Source of the DNA: Dichotomocladium elegans | Taxonomy: Eukaryota; Mucoromycota; Mucoromycetes; Mucorales; Lichtheimiaceae | Direction of reading: 5' to 3' | Assembly (NCBI GenBank): GCA_025716815.1 | Contig: JAIXMN010000004.1 | Coordinates: 682,001 to 746,000 of the forward strand | Length of the DNA: 64,000 nucleotides | Shown here: positions 40,669 to 55,534 of the stretch, in pieces | Numbering within the stretch: position 1 is the first letter of the stretch | How the letters are laid out: each line of letters opens with the position of its first letter | Made by a program: the position numbers and the translations under genes | Notes under the pieces: generated by a model | Seen by the model: only the letters and a program-made list of their open reading frames with translations | Database searches by the model: none | What the model was told of the DNA's origin: nothing

Positions 40669-41757
40669 GCCATCCTTTTGTACTCCTTCTATTGCGCAGC
40701 AAGCCGAGTCCTCCTCCAGTATTTATAGCAAAAGGCCTGGGAGGGTCCATGTATAGGGGAAGTGCAGGGCAGGACATGTACTTTCTCCTAAATGAATTGC
40801 AGAGGAGAAAGACACAGGGAGAATGAACTTTATTCTGCTTTTCTAGGGCTCTCTTTTCACATTACAGACCACCTCGACCCTCATTTCTCTTTGTATTGCT
40901 AGATAAACAATCACTAATGCACGGATATTAGGTTGTCTCTCTCGGAAGGCCGACCGGATTAATGTATATCCATCACAGCAAACGCACCTTAATTATCAGC
41001 CCCACAATCGTACCATCTCCAAAGCGAGAGAAAAAGAAAACCAATTAAGATGACAGACGTCTGTTGATGAAGGATAGCGTTTACCATTCTAGAGAGCATG
41101 TGCAGCATATGCAACAGTAACATTGCATTCTGTTTTTGTTGCTTATGGAAGTGCAGGGCACCGATGCATTCAAGAAAGAGCGGAGGAGGAGAAGGACACT
41201 GTGTGCGCGTGTGTGTATCTCATAGGTATCAATCGTTCAACCCACGTAAGCCATGACTATACTGAACTTGCCTAACCTTCCGGTGGGTTGTAACAAGATC
41301 ATGCTTTACCCCTTATACCTGGTGTCCCACGGACAGACTTGGAATTTATACTGTATTACTACTGCTGGGGTGGGGCATTGGGCAGAGAGGGCAAGTAAAA
41401 AATGCGTGTGTTTATTACTACAGTCACCCACACCACTAACCCCTGCTTCATTGTCTCTCAGATTAGACTCACTGTCTACCACGTGCATCTATTACATGTC
41501 CTTTCCTCCCGTTTTTCACTGCTTCTCCCATCTCCACCTCCATCCCGACGTTCCACTCTTTTTTCTTCGCAATATAACCCTCCGTCGCGAAAAAAACGCG
41601 TTCACTCCATTACTGTGGCTTTTTTTTTTCGTTCCCAACCCCTCCCCAAAAGCTGATATTTGTTTGACTGTCTATTTTGAACGCGCGGGCTTTTGCGCGA
41701 CTTGAAAAAATTTTCAGGTCGAAAAAAAAAAAGATAAAAAGGCCACCAACAAACAAG
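40669..41757. promoter_or_regulatory. Divergent intergenic, MFS transporter / snoRNA host
   Basis: About 1.1 kb without a recognised protein gene. A plus-strand frame at 41253-41705 (150 codons) has erratic composition and no family match. The right end is pyrimidine-rich (41500-41650). It must hold the promoters of both flanking genes. Confidence 0.45.
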
Positions 41758-41862
41758 CGATTCGCTCTCTCTCTCTCTTTCCCTTCTTCTACAATTCATA
41801 AGGTATGCAAGATTTCTCCTTCCCTTCACAACATTTTCTCGCCCCGTTCGTATGACACATTG

Positions 41863-41964
41863 GTTTGAAGACGTGATGATACAATCCTTGATGTCCTGAA
41901 CTCATTGGGCTTGTGTGGATTAACGGACTTGTTCTGGAATTCCTCGTTGCTGATTCCTTCAAAC
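41863..41964 (+). ncRNA. C/D box snoRNA guiding 18S rRNA (snR57-like)
   Basis: Box C GTGATGA (41873-41879) and box D CTGA (41950-41953) are enclosed by a perfect 8-bp terminal stem, GTTTGAAG (41863-41870) with CTTCAAAC (41957-41964). The guide just upstream of box D, GGAATTCCTCGTTG, is fully complementary to the conserved 18S stretch CAACGAGGAATTCC. By the fifth-base rule it would direct 2'-O-methylation of the G in CAACG. That fits the yeast snR57 target as I recall it. A second CTGA inside the RNA (41896-41899) could be box D'. It sits in intron 1 of the host gene. Confidence 0.8.
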
Positions 41965-42150
41965 AAACCCATGCGAGGCTAGGGGCCGAGAAAGCATATT
42001 TTCTTTGCGAATCAGTCAACTAACGTATCGTTCGCACTTAGATGATTCAATAAAACAAAAGGATCCGTCTGCTGCGGTTTCCGACCGGTTGGATAAGGTA
42101 TATATTCCCTCCCTTTTTACCATTTATCCCGTGTTTTCTTTTTTCTATCT

Positions 42151-42230
42151 TCGCATATGATGATTTCACCCAACGGTATCTGGATTCCTTATGAAGAAAA
42201 CCTTTTCATGCATCACCATCTGAGGCGCGA
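42151..42230 (+). ncRNA. C/D box snoRNA candidate, target not identified
   Basis: Box C ATGATGA (42157-42163) and box D CTGA (42220-42223) are flanked by TCGC (42151-42154) and GCGA (42227-42230), a short terminal stem. The size of about 80 nt and the intronic location suit a C/D snoRNA. The candidate guide upstream of box D is TTTTCATGCATCACCAT; I could not match it to rRNA with confidence. Confidence 0.6.
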
Positions 42231-42426
42231 GATTTTACATTTTATTACTTTTCTCTACCGATTGCAAAAGAACGCATTGCTTACCGTAAATGTGTCTGTA
42301 GATCAATTTCTTCTTACGAAACGCTCATTGTTCACTCATTGAGTGTTGCGCGGTGTTGGGTTGCTTCAGTTCAGGTAAATATCTTTTTCTATGGCTTCTT
42401 ATCCGACATGAGTGAGTGCCAGTGTG

Positions 42427-42504
42427 TCGAATGATGATCAATTTCAGTTCTGCTTCTGAAGAGGTTTGAGGACAACAAAATCTTACCAAAATTTTCTGAG
42501 CGAT
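42427..42504 (+). ncRNA. C/D box snoRNA of the U38/snR61 type, copy 1
   Basis: Box C ATGATGA (42431-42437), box D' CTGA (42456-42459) and box D CTGA (42496-42499). The guide upstream of D', CAGTTCTGCTT, pairs with AAGCAGAACTG in 25S/28S rRNA. The fifth base from D' pairs with the A of GCA, as for human U38 and yeast snR61. A second stretch, CTTACCAAAA, pairs with the directly adjacent rRNA TTTTGGTAAG. It lies in intron 3 of the host gene. The rRNA sequence is recalled, not supplied by the window. Confidence 0.8.
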
Positions 42505-42728
42505 CCATCTGGCTACTCATTTGTGTTCATGTCGGAGAGGCATCAAGTGTTGTGGCTCTAAGCTTAATCGATGTCATTTTGATAGATTGTCTCTGCTAGG
42601 ATGAGCTGGGCTGCGTTGCGCTCTTTTTTGATGGTGATTTGATCCAATGGTGGGGGAAAGGCAAGTTATCAAATTTTGTTTTTTCTTGGTGTTGCACCAG
42701 CATGAAATTGCGAAGGAAATGGTCAATG

Positions 42729-42808
42729 ATCGAAAGGATGATCAATTTCAGTTCTGCTTCTGAAGAGGTTTGAGGACAACAAAATCTTACCAAAACTTTC
42801 TGAGCGAT
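42729..42808 (+). ncRNA. C/D box snoRNA of the U38/snR61 type, copy 2
   Basis: Over about 72 nt this matches copy 1 with a single visible difference (ACTTT for ATTTT before box D). Guide CAGTTCTGCTT, box D' and box D (42800-42803) are intact. Box C is weaker, reading GGATGA (42736-42741). A terminal stem ATCG (42729-42732) with CGAT (42805-42808) can form. It lies in intron 4, whose donor is GC. It probably arose by local duplication of an intron-exon unit. Confidence 0.75.
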
Positions 42809-43100
42809 TTGCATTGGCCAATACCTTCGCGTTCATGTTCGGGAAAAGGCGCTGTATATATGGTTTATCTGTTGATGATCCTAACGCGAATATTTATCTC
42901 TTGATTAGACTTCTCCTTGTTGAAGGGTAAGCTTCGGTTCAGGCTAGACCATATTGAAGAGGAAAGGTGGGGAATGGTGCTGCAGCTTGGTGATGAAACT
43001 TTTAGTTATATCCATTCTATGATCATGTGGCCCACACCTGCTATGTTCTACCGCGTCTTGGTGTCTAGGTTGCAGGGTTCTCTTGTGGCTTGGATGTCTT

Positions 43101-43581
43101 GAAGCACCAGAACAGGCGGGTGGGGATGAGAATGTAATTCCAGACCTGAATGGGGCTCTTTATCCTTGCGGTGAGGGGACCTGATTGTGTTTGGTCGTTC
43201 TTGTCTTTCTGTGGTTTCTAGGATTATAAATTACCTCCTGACTTTTCAATGCTGCTCACCGTTCCCCTGCTTTTTATTTTACTTGATGTTTTGGTGTTGT
43301 GTTCATATGAAGATGTATTCTAATGCATCGCTTCAGTCATTTTTTTTTTCTTATTCGCAGGTTCGTGTGTTTTTTCTTTTTGAAGAAAACGAAATAAAAA
43401 ATATCTTGATGATATGTATAGTCGTAATTTCATCTTAAAATGGTCCTTGTGATGGTGGTTGTGCAAATATGGTGACTATAGTGGTAAAGTTGGATACCCC
43501 CAACATTGTAAGTGTGGTAGTGTGTATGGTGTAGGGAGGGAATGAATATGAAGGTATATTACAAAAAACAACATTGTCAAT
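43101..43581. other. Intergenic between the snoRNA host and VPS54
   Basis: Convergent 3' flanks. A T-rich stretch lies at 43330-43385. A box C-like GGTGATGAAAC occurs just to the left at 42989 but has no clear box D, so no further snoRNA is called. Confidence 0.4.
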
Positions 43582-46500
43582 CTATAATGAAATGGAAATG
43601 GCCTTGGCAGCGTCCATGACCGAGCTGGAGGGAGGATCGATGCCTTGGAGGGTTGATAGCCGGCGTATAAAGTATGCAACGTCGCTTGTTATTCTGTTTA
43701 CAAAGAGGCAAATCAACTTGGTTTGAAAATAGCCTGACAGAGCACGCGATTCCCCACCTCCTCCATTAATTTACCTTTCTTTTCCGGCCTCGGTGTGTAT
43801 TGAGACCTGGTTGATCTCACGTGTCAATTGCGTCGCGAACGAAGTAAATACTTCAGTCATGATCTTCTGCAAGTCGTTAAATGGCAGATACTTGTTCAGC
43901 ACCTTGTGAAGCGTCATGGTTTCCTTCACGAGCGTCTCCATGTATGCATTTGGGCTTTTCTCAGATTCAACCGGCTGATCCCACTGGATCGCTTGCATCG
44001 CCTTCATGTGGACTAAGAACCGTTCATTCATGATCGCCACCAGCTTCGCATGGATCTCGCTTTGGTGGTCCTTGTAGTCCTTTAGAATTCGATCAAACTC
44101 GCCTAGGAGGATCGATTGCTTCGCAGGCATATGTCGTCCGACCCATTCTTTGAGCGACGGTATCAAGGCTATCATAATACCAATGGACTGAGAAGCCAAC
44201 GCTACATACAGATAGACATGAGCGCATGAGTGGGGTAATGACATTTTGGAGTGATGGTCACGCGGAGCGAATCTTACCAAGATGCTTCGCCGAGATGTTC
44301 TTCAAGCCTGCAGATTTCATGGCGCCTGCGCCCAAGATCACTTGGCATACGCGAGAGTTGAACATCTAGGAAATATCAGTATGTCGCGTACCCATTTTTC
44401 ACGGACACACACAAGCACGCACCTTGAGCAGTTCGATCAACTTTTGCATGATATCCGTCGTCATGCCTTCCAAGTTCGCTATGCATCTGAGGTAGTCCTC
44501 GAACATTTTGATAATCAGTAAGCTGCAGCCTACTACAAAATAGCTAACTCCATGGATGACGATAAATTTGGTACTCTTCTGGTCGCCATCCTCCCGCTGC
44601 ACTTGGCGATGGGTGTCGTCATCTGCAAACGTGCTGCCCTCACAAATACGGTCCACAATCCCTTGAAAGTCAGACGGCACCTCACTCGCCATCCACTGCT
44701 CATTTTCAATCAACAGCGATTCTTGCTTGTGCCGTTCCATATGGAAATGATCAATAAATGCCTTTTGCTATGCGGGCGTATTCCTGTTAAATATCCATTA
44801 TTGGCAATAACCCACCATCCACAACCTCAACCTTTACCTGTGACAGGAAAGTACCGCGCAATCCGAAACATGTTCGACCGCAGAATGTCTCGCATTGCCG
44901 GATAAATGTACGCAGCTTGCTCGACAGCCGATAAAAGTCAGTGGGATTCAACTGGGCATTCTGTTCGCTACGGAAGCCGACCAGCTTCGCACATCGCACG
45001 TGCGCCAAATCCGCCGCCGCAAACACGATGTCGCTTGATTCTTTCCTAAGCTCAGTCTGCTGTGCCTCATCAGTCACACAGTGGTCAATCAGCCGGCATA
45101 AGGTCTGATGATATACAGCTGCTCGTTGGATAGCCTTAACCAATGCTACCAGGACATCCGTCAGCATGCGGAAGAATGCGTCAAATGGCATCGATCGCAG
45201 CTGTCGTGTAACACCATTTTGTCTAGGAAATGGCAAGTCAATGATCCTCATCCGCAACTGGTCCCTACCACCATCACGAAGAAAAAAGGATTACCCTGCA
45301 TCATTTTCCGATGGATAATGCTTGCGCACAATTTCCTTGATTTCTGCTAGCAGCTGTTCACGGTAATCCTGGAATGTCGATAGAAGCATATCAGTGCGCA
45401 GAAGCCCTGTCGTATTCGGCGTTAACCGTTCCTCGAGTTCCGTATCAGCTTCTACTGTCATTTCCGGTACCACGCCATCTTTCCGCGCCTCTTCGAAATC
45501 AATGGTCTCGATATGGTAGCTGAGGTCGGAGAGGAGGATACCTAAGAAGTCGTGTTGCATCATGATGCCGACAGCTTTCTGCATCTCGTCCAGCTGGCTT
45601 GTGAAGTTGGAAAGCGCTCGAACTTTCTTTAGATCGACCATATCCGTTTTATCAATCAGAGAGCGCGTCTCGTCAATCAGGTCAAGGGCTCCAAAATAAT
45701 CTCCTTGGCCTAGCAGGACTTGAATGAGCGGCTGCGCCGATCGAACTTCCTTGACGAGCTCGATCACATCCAACAATCGCTCAAGATTCCGTCGTCGCAC
45801 CTGAAGGCGCACAATCTCAAGACCGTCACGGCATGTTGTGGACTGGATCTCCTTCATCTTTTGACGGATCATGTGTATCTGGGAGACGCAATCCAGCGTT
45901 TCTTCATGCAAGGCCTGGATATTCGACAGCGCTTCGAAAAATGACGATGATCGATTCTCGATTTCTCGGATGAGATGGACCTCAACAGTATCTAGATAGT
46001 ACGAGAGTTTTTCCTGGAGGATACTATTCGTCGACACCGGCGGATTCGGGCCAGTGTTGCCAACAATATCAGCACCCTCACATACAGCATCAAAAATCCT
46101 TGGGTTCTCAAGCTGAAAGTCAGGGTCAAAGAAGATGGATGGGACATTTTCTAGCATTGGGAGCTCACGCATATCGGGTGGTGGAGATTCCTCCGAGTCC
46201 ACAAGCGCAAGACTCTCGCTCGATAGGACATGTCCGTACGGGTTGCGTGTGCTTGGTCTCTGATGCACCGGTAAATCCTCTACCGAATCCACAAGAACAT
46301 GGCTTGAACCGTATGGGGACAATCCTTCATCTTCTAGCGTCATCTTATTTGCTTGGTACCGCTCAAAGACTGGTCGGATATGCTCTAGGTATGAGTCGAA
46401 GTCGGACGGCTTAATCTTCGGGATGGATGCTCGTGGGACTGGTGGGACTTCTGCTTTGCTCGGCTTGGTTGTGGATTGGCTGCGCTTGACTGGATCGTTC

Positions 46501-47025
46501 AGCACGCCTGAAAGATGCAACGGAAACACAGTTCAAATATCAGCATCCGGTGTTTCCTTTCCCTTCTTTCCCCCACTCCAAGCTTCCCGTTTCCCATTAT
46601 CTACCAGAAATCGCGTTAAACCCAATATCCCGGGTCGTCCAAGGAAGTGACGTCTCGCTCATCGTGCTAAAGTTCGAATAGCTCGAGTGCCGCCGTGAAT
46701 GCGAATTGTGTTTGAGACGGGTCAAAGGCCGACCGAAGGATGATGCCGAGCGAATGGATGGCGGTCGGCTTGATGCTTCATCGCGCCCAAGCGATCGTTC
46801 GCGTACCATCGGGTACACATGGATTGGGCGAGGAGAGAATGACGGGACAGCTGACGGGCTGGTCGGGCTGGTCATTTTACCAGGAGCGAGATGGCGTCGT
46901 GGTGGTGTCGTCCCCGCGGCATGAGACCAGTTGGTCGTTTGAAGATGATTGCTTTTGGAAGTTCCATTAACATCCTCACCCTGATGCCGCGGTGGTGAAG
47001 CGTCCGCATGACCCTGCGGTTGCAT
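43582..47025 (-). CDS. VPS54: GARP complex subunit Vps54
   Basis: Subunit of the Golgi-associated retrograde protein complex, which tethers endosome-derived vesicles at the trans-Golgi network. Exons 46605-47025, 45295-46507, 44838-45264, 44423-44767, 44278-44365, 43775-44201, 43582-43693; 1010 residues. A disordered, Ser/Arg/Pro-rich N-terminal tail of about 125 residues precedes DIGFNAISGVLNDP. The Vps54 N-terminal coiled-coil region follows (KLSYYLDTVEVHLIREI, ...QIHMIRQKMKEI). The C-terminal domain has MFNSRVCQVILGAGAMKSAG and SQSIGIMIALIPSLKEW. It ends ITSDVAYFIRRLSTLQGID, as in relatives. The start was set at MQPQGHADA; an in-frame hydrophobic Leu run further upstream is likely untranslated. 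Confidence 0.93.
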
Positions 47026-48065
47026 TATAGGTTGAGGAAGAGGAGGAAGCAGCAGCAGCAGCAAAAGAAGAAAAGAACAGAAAAAAATGTGGAGTGGGAC
47101 GGAGCAAGAAAAAATGGGCATTTATTGTGAAGCATTTCCACCTTGGACAGCAAAGCATGTATCACCACGCGAGCATAACCCAAGAACAGAAACAAATCGT
47201 TCGACATCATCTACGATCGACCGTGGATCGGTTGGATTTCTTTATTTCATCAGTAGACATCGTCATTTCTCTTTGCAAATGTGGCAAGCAACTCAGGAGG
47301 ACAGCTATTCCCTCCAATTGCAGGCTGACGTGAGCATGCTATACACCTTCATTGCGGTTTTTTCCCTGAATGTCTGTGAAGCTCCACCAAAAAGGAAGCA
47401 CCGACCAGTGACAAGGCAACTAATGCAGACTATTTCGGTAGCGCGCTCGAAGAGCACGTTCGAGCAATCCCTCTCCTAGACGGTACTGGGCCTGCATCAA
47501 TAAGATATTCTTTTTTGAAAGAGAGCAGAATTAACCTCCTCATCTTGGGGGGGGGCTACATACTCGATAAGAAAAGCACTTGGATCTGCGGACGACTCGG
47601 ATGGTCCCCAGCACATGTAGAGAATAATCGAGATCTATGGTACCTCTTCCTTCCAAGGAGCCTGATGAAGTAAGCGGGTCTACAGAGGGAGGAGCAAGAT
47701 TCGTCCTCTGTACGGTGTTTATCTCAGCATTCAATCTAAACAAGCATGAGTTACACATGTAGCGCACAGCAGAAGAGACTTTTGTGCTGGATCCGTTCCA
47801 ATCGAATCATGTTCTACATTGTAATCGGAAGCCCCCACTTCAACCTTTCCCTCACCGACCCCCCCCCCATGGGAGGTGATCGAATTATCATAGAAAAAGA
47901 AAATGGAGGTTTCAGCTTTCGAACAGGAACAAGCTTGGGTTGTGTGGTACAAAAAAATGAGATCCTGTTTCCCCGCTAGGGACGGAAGCCGCCGCAAAAA
48001 ATTTTCAATTTTTTTTTTTTTAGCTTTTGCACTCGCCCTCTCGATCATCGATCCCTTCGTCCACC
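47026..48065. promoter_or_regulatory. Divergent promoter region, VPS54 / NOG1
   Basis: About 1 kb between divergent starts, with a G-run at 47547-47554, a C-run at 47862-47868 and a T-run at 48009-48020 just before NOG1. A 130-codon frame (47087-47479) looks fortuitous. No other feature was recognised. Confidence 0.5.
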
Positions 48066-50474
48066 ATGTCGCTGTACAACTTCAAAAAGATCGAGCCAGT
48101 TCCCACGGCGAGCGACTTCATTGACATTATCCTGTCAAAGACACAGCGCAAGACACCTACCGTGATCCACAAGAATTACAATATTGGTCGTATCCGCCAG
48201 TTTTATATGCGCAAGGTCAAGTTTACTCAAGACAATTTTGAAGAGAAGTTCAAAACGATTTTGGACGAGTTCCCTAAACTTGACGTATGTTTGAATCGAG
48301 ATAATTACTTGACACACTTGGAGATATATACATATATATATATATATATGCATGTTAATAACATGGATCTTTTCATTGATGCAGGACGTCCACCCCTTCT
48401 ATGCCGATCTCATGAATGTGCTTTATGACAAGGATCATTACAAGTTAGCCCTGGGCCAGATCAACACTGCTCGCCACTTGATCGACCATGTTGCCAAAGA
48501 TTATGTTCGTCTCCTCAAGTTTGGTGATTCGTTGTACCGTTGCAAACAGCTTAAGCGAGCCGCTCTCGGCAGGTAAAGGCCAGAAAAGTGCGAGGAAGGA
48601 TTGCAATAGAGAACTGAACGGAGTGGGTGATGTTGCGTAGAATGGCTACCATTATGAAGCGCCAAAAGGACAGCCTTGCGTATCTGGAGCAAGTCCGTCA
48701 GCATTTGTCTCGTCTTCCATCGATCGACCCCAACACTCGTACGCTTCTTATTTGCGGCTATCCCAATGTTGGCAAGTCAAGCTTTATTAACAAAATCACG
48801 CGTGCCGATGTCGAGGTCCAGCCTTATGCCTTCACTACCAAGTCGCTATTCGTCGGCCATATGGATTATAAGTACATGCGGTGGCAGGTGATCGATACCC
48901 CCGGTATCCTGGATCACCCCCTGGAGGACCGCAATACTATTGAAATGCAATCCATCACTGCTATGGCTCATCTGAGATCATGCATCATGTACTTTATGGA
49001 TCTCTCGGAACAGTGTGGCTACAGTATTGAGGACCAGGTCAAGTTGTTCCACAACATCAAGCCTCTCTTTGCCAATAAACCCGTTGTTCTCGTCATCAAC
49101 AAGATTGACCAAGTCAAGCCAGAGGATCTTCCTGCGGAGCAGCGCGCCCTCATCGAGGAGATCATCAATAACGACAGTGCTACTGTTGTGACCATGTCCT
49201 GTTACTCCGAAGTGGGTGTTATGGATGTCCGAAATACCGCATGCGATCGCCTTTTGGCTGCTCGTGTGGAGATGAAGATGAACAGTAGCAAGATCAACGA
49301 TGTAATTAACAAGATTCACCTTGCTATGCCTGCTGCCAGAGACAACATTGTAAGACTCCATATATCTTCCTATCAAAGAATGAGTAGACGCTTATTCTCA
49401 AAATTTTTAGGCTCGTTTGCCCAACATTCCGGAGGGTGCACTTAGCCGTGCCAAGTACGATCCCAATGATCCTAACAGACCCAAGTTGGCTAAGGATATT
49501 GAGGCTGAGAATGGCGGTGCAGGTGTTTATAGCGTCGATTTGAAAGGTAAGCATTAGCTCGATTTGAGATACGCTCATACAAGCAGAGAGCGCTAACAAA
49601 AATCTTTTTTCCACGCAGAGAAATACCTGCTTGCAGACGAGGATTGGAAACATGATGTTATTCCTGAGTTCTGGGAGGGTCATAATGTTGCCGACTTCAT
49701 CGATCCCGATATCGAAGAGAAGCTGGAGGCTTTGGAGAGAGAGGAGGAGCGTCTTGAGAAGGAAGGCTTCTATGATGTTAACGAGCCTATCGTAAGTACA
49801 GCTGAAGGATGCAGTGTCATTAATTTGATGCGATGCCGCGCCCATACTCATTTCAAACCATAGCTGGACTCTGACGAAGAGGATCTTCGAAACACGGCTA
49901 ACGCCATCAGAGAACGTAAGAAGCTCATTATTCAGGCACATCGTCTCCAACACAACCGCAACCGGTCTTCTGTACCCAAGACCAAGCTTGCCAAGGTAAA
50001 AAGCGCAAATTGGTTCAATCAACATTGGAAAGTTAGACTGATTTGGGATAATTAGAACATTTCCAAGATGGGTGAGGAGCTTGTCAAGAACGGCATCGAG
50101 GCCGACGCTGCGATGGAGCATACTCGAGCGCTCGCTCAGGGCAAGAAGCGTACACGCACAGAAGCTATTGCTGATGAGGCTGTCCGAGATGCTGATGCAG
50201 CGGTCCGAGACGAGGCCATGGCCCGTGAGATGAGCAATCTTGGTTTCCGTAATGTCAAGGTAAGAAAAAGGGTCGATTAGAGATGGATTTGGATCAGGTA
50301 GCTCATATGCGGTATCATTAGCAAAAATTGGAGGCCGACAAACAGAAGAGACTCAAGCAGACCGCCAACAACAAGATGGGCCGTCGTGGCGATTCCGATC
50401 GCGCCATCATGACCAAAATGCCAAAACATTTGTTCAGTGGCAAGACCTCCATGGGTTCACGCGACTACCGATAA
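48066..50474 (+). CDS. NOG1: Nucleolar GTP-binding protein 1
   Basis: Essential GTPase that binds pre-60S particles in the nucleolus and is released in the cytoplasm before subunit maturation ends. Exons 48066-48284, 48385-48572, 48641-49349, 49411-49546, 49619-49791, 49864-49995, 50056-50259, 50322-50474; 637 residues, close to the usual length. The start [20 protein letters not shown] and the N-terminal helical bundle are typical. G motifs are GYPNVGKSS (G1), DTPGILD (G3) and NKID (G4). The basic C-terminus ends [16 protein letters not shown]. Intron 1 carries a (TA)n tract. It is convergent with RIX7, 167 nt apart. Confidence 0.97.
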
Positions 50475-50641
50475 TAATGTTCTCACCATTCATAAAGACG
50501 CGCTCGCCTATACATACGTATATACAACATTTATCCATTCATTTCCATTTTCTTCCCTTCTTTTCTCTCTCTGAAAAATGCATGTATCCAACGCTATTAA
50601 AAAAACAAGAAAAAAGTGTAATGTAATCTATAAAAATGGGG

Positions 50642-53856
<3,215 letters not shown>

Positions 53857-54347
53857 TATTTTTTTTTGGGGGGGTTTATCGAGAAAAAAAAAAGGCGAAG
53901 TCCTAAAATTTTTGCCCGCATGATTTTAGCTGATGGGGGGAGGTCATCACGCATGGGGTCTCCAACCCAAATTGCCTGTGAACCGATGCACTTGACAGAA
54001 TATCCATGCAGCACCCCTTTCCTCTGTCAAATGAAGCCAACACACAGCTAACATATGCCACTTTGCCCTTCGCCTTGGATTCCCCATCGCGCAATTTCTT
54101 ATCGCATATGATCATACTTTATCCTTCGTCGTACGTTACATCACCTAAACTCCAACACCTTATACTATCCATTGGGAGTGGTTTTTTGCTCGATCTGCTG
54201 TAGCTTATTGCATTCCATCTCTCGTTTCGGCAAATGAAGTATATTCTTGGACTCTTAGTGAGATGTCATTGGCCCGGTGTTTAAAACAAGTGCTCTCTTC
54301 TCGCTCCACCGAGCCCGACGCTGGGGAAGCCTCCCTTTTCACAAGCA
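53857..54347. promoter_or_regulatory. Divergent promoter region, RIX7 / eL20
   Basis: Nearly 500 nt between the starts of two genes needed for the large ribosomal subunit, so shared control is plausible. A T9/G7 run and an A10 run lie near the RIX7 start (53859-53893). No defined ribosomal-gene element was identified. Confidence 0.5.
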
Positions 54348-55294
54348 ATGGTCAGAGTAAGTAAATACATCCAACACATCCATCCATTGTCTAGACGAGA
54401 GGAAAAAGAAAGGGGAGACCAGAATACGACATCCAAGCATCCATCCATCCCGCTTTCGGTTCAAATCTTCTCGTCAGACTTTTGTGGGATGACCCGACCG
54501 TCCTACCCGCCATGATGCTAAATGCTCTCTCCCTTCCCTCTCCCTCTCCAGTTCCACGAATACCAGGTGGTTGGTCGCAAGCTCCCTTCAGAGAAGGACG
54601 CTGCTCCCAAGCTCTACCGCATGCGCATCTTTGCCCCTAATGTGGTTGTTGCCAAGTCCCGTTTCTGGTACTTCTTGAAGAAGCTTCGCAAGGTTAAGAA
54701 GGCTGCCGGTGAGATCGTCTCCGTCAACGAGGTATAACGCAGCATCCATTCGCTTCGATGCATTGTGCTCAGCAATTGGCTAACGACACATGGGATCTGA
54801 TTTAAATGATTTTCTTCATTGAATATAGATCTTCGAGAAGCGTCCTGAGCAGATCAAGAACTTCGGCATCTGGATCCGCTACGATTCGCGCTCCGGTACT
54901 CACAACATGTACAAGGAGTACCGTGCCATGACCCGCGCTGAGGCCGTCGAGACCTGCTGTAAGTTGTCCGAATGACGTAAGGAACGCGCACGCATGGACT
55001 CATACGCTGCACGATTTTTTAGACCAGGATATGGCCGCCCGTCACCGTGCTCGCTTCTCCTCGATCCAGATCATGCGCGTATGTTGATGATTTTCCTTTA
55101 ATAGAAAAATGAAAGAGGAACTGATCTATCTGTACAATTAGGTTGCTGAGGTCAAGGCCGCTGACGTCCGCCGCCAGTACATCAAGCAGCTCTTGGTTCC
55201 CAAGCTTGCCTTCCCTCTTCCTCACCGCATCCAGCGTGTGGACAAGAACCAGCGTCGCTTGTTCATTGCCAAGAGACCCGCCACTTTCTATTAA
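54348..55294 (+). CDS. RPL20: 60S ribosomal protein eL20 (L18a / Rpl20)
   Basis: Structural protein of the large ribosomal subunit. Exons 54348-54356 (9 nt, Met-Val-Arg), 54552-54731, 54829-54958, 55023-55078, 55142-55294; 175 residues, as in yeast (172). The protein reads [15 protein letters not shown], then [30 protein letters not shown] and [16 protein letters not shown], and ends AKRPATFY. The 9-nt first exon is supported by its ATG, the GTAAGT donor and the phase-0 join, and by the family N-terminus. Such short first exons are common in fungal ribosomal protein genes. Confidence 0.97.
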
Positions 55295-55534
55295 GTGTCA
55301 AATCTTGGTGTTTTTTCGTTTTGCAAAAAATAAAATTAAAAATCAACGTTGGTAGTCTAACATTGCGTATTCGAGCATAAGCGAACTATGCCAAAACATG
55401 AATCACACTGATATCATTACTGAATCCAGATTGGCTAAGGACGTTTTACTGTGTTTGAAAAAATAATCGAATTTGACATGACAAAAAGTCATGCATTTTT
55501 TTCTTTTTTCGCATTTATTCAACACTTTGTACAG

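Larger units (their letters stand above)
41758..43100 (+). ncRNA. Non-coding snoRNA host gene with one snoRNA per intron
   Basis: A spliced transcript with no conserved reading frame, whose introns carry C/D snoRNAs. It starts in a CT-rich tract (41764-41790) resembling the 5' ends of translation-machinery genes. Splice sites read by eye give introns at 41803-42041, 42098-42301, 42375-42599, 42661-42908 (GC donor, AAAG|GCAAGT) and from 42927. Short exons lie between: 42042-42097, 42302-42374, 42600-42660, 42909-42926. Each of the first four introns contains one C/D-like unit, described separately. This mirrors snoRNA host genes in animals and plants, where the exons matter less than the intronic RNAs. 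Transcript ends and the fifth intron's acceptor are uncertain. Confidence 0.7.

Noticed and set aside
42989..43068. Fifth snoRNA in the host gene
   Set aside because: A good box C (GGTGATGAAAC) is present but no box D CTGA follows within the intron.
47087..47479. 130-codon frame between VPS54 and NOG1
   Set aside because: It lies in the divergent promoter region and has no recognisable family or supporting introns.
54455..54470. tRNA B-box-like GGTTCAAATC
   Set aside because: No A box or cloverleaf stems at the right distance; it lies inside an intron of the eL20 gene.
55081..55130. snoRNA in the last intron of eL20
   Set aside because: TTGATGA and CTGA are only about 35 nt apart, too short for a C/D snoRNA, with no guide match.
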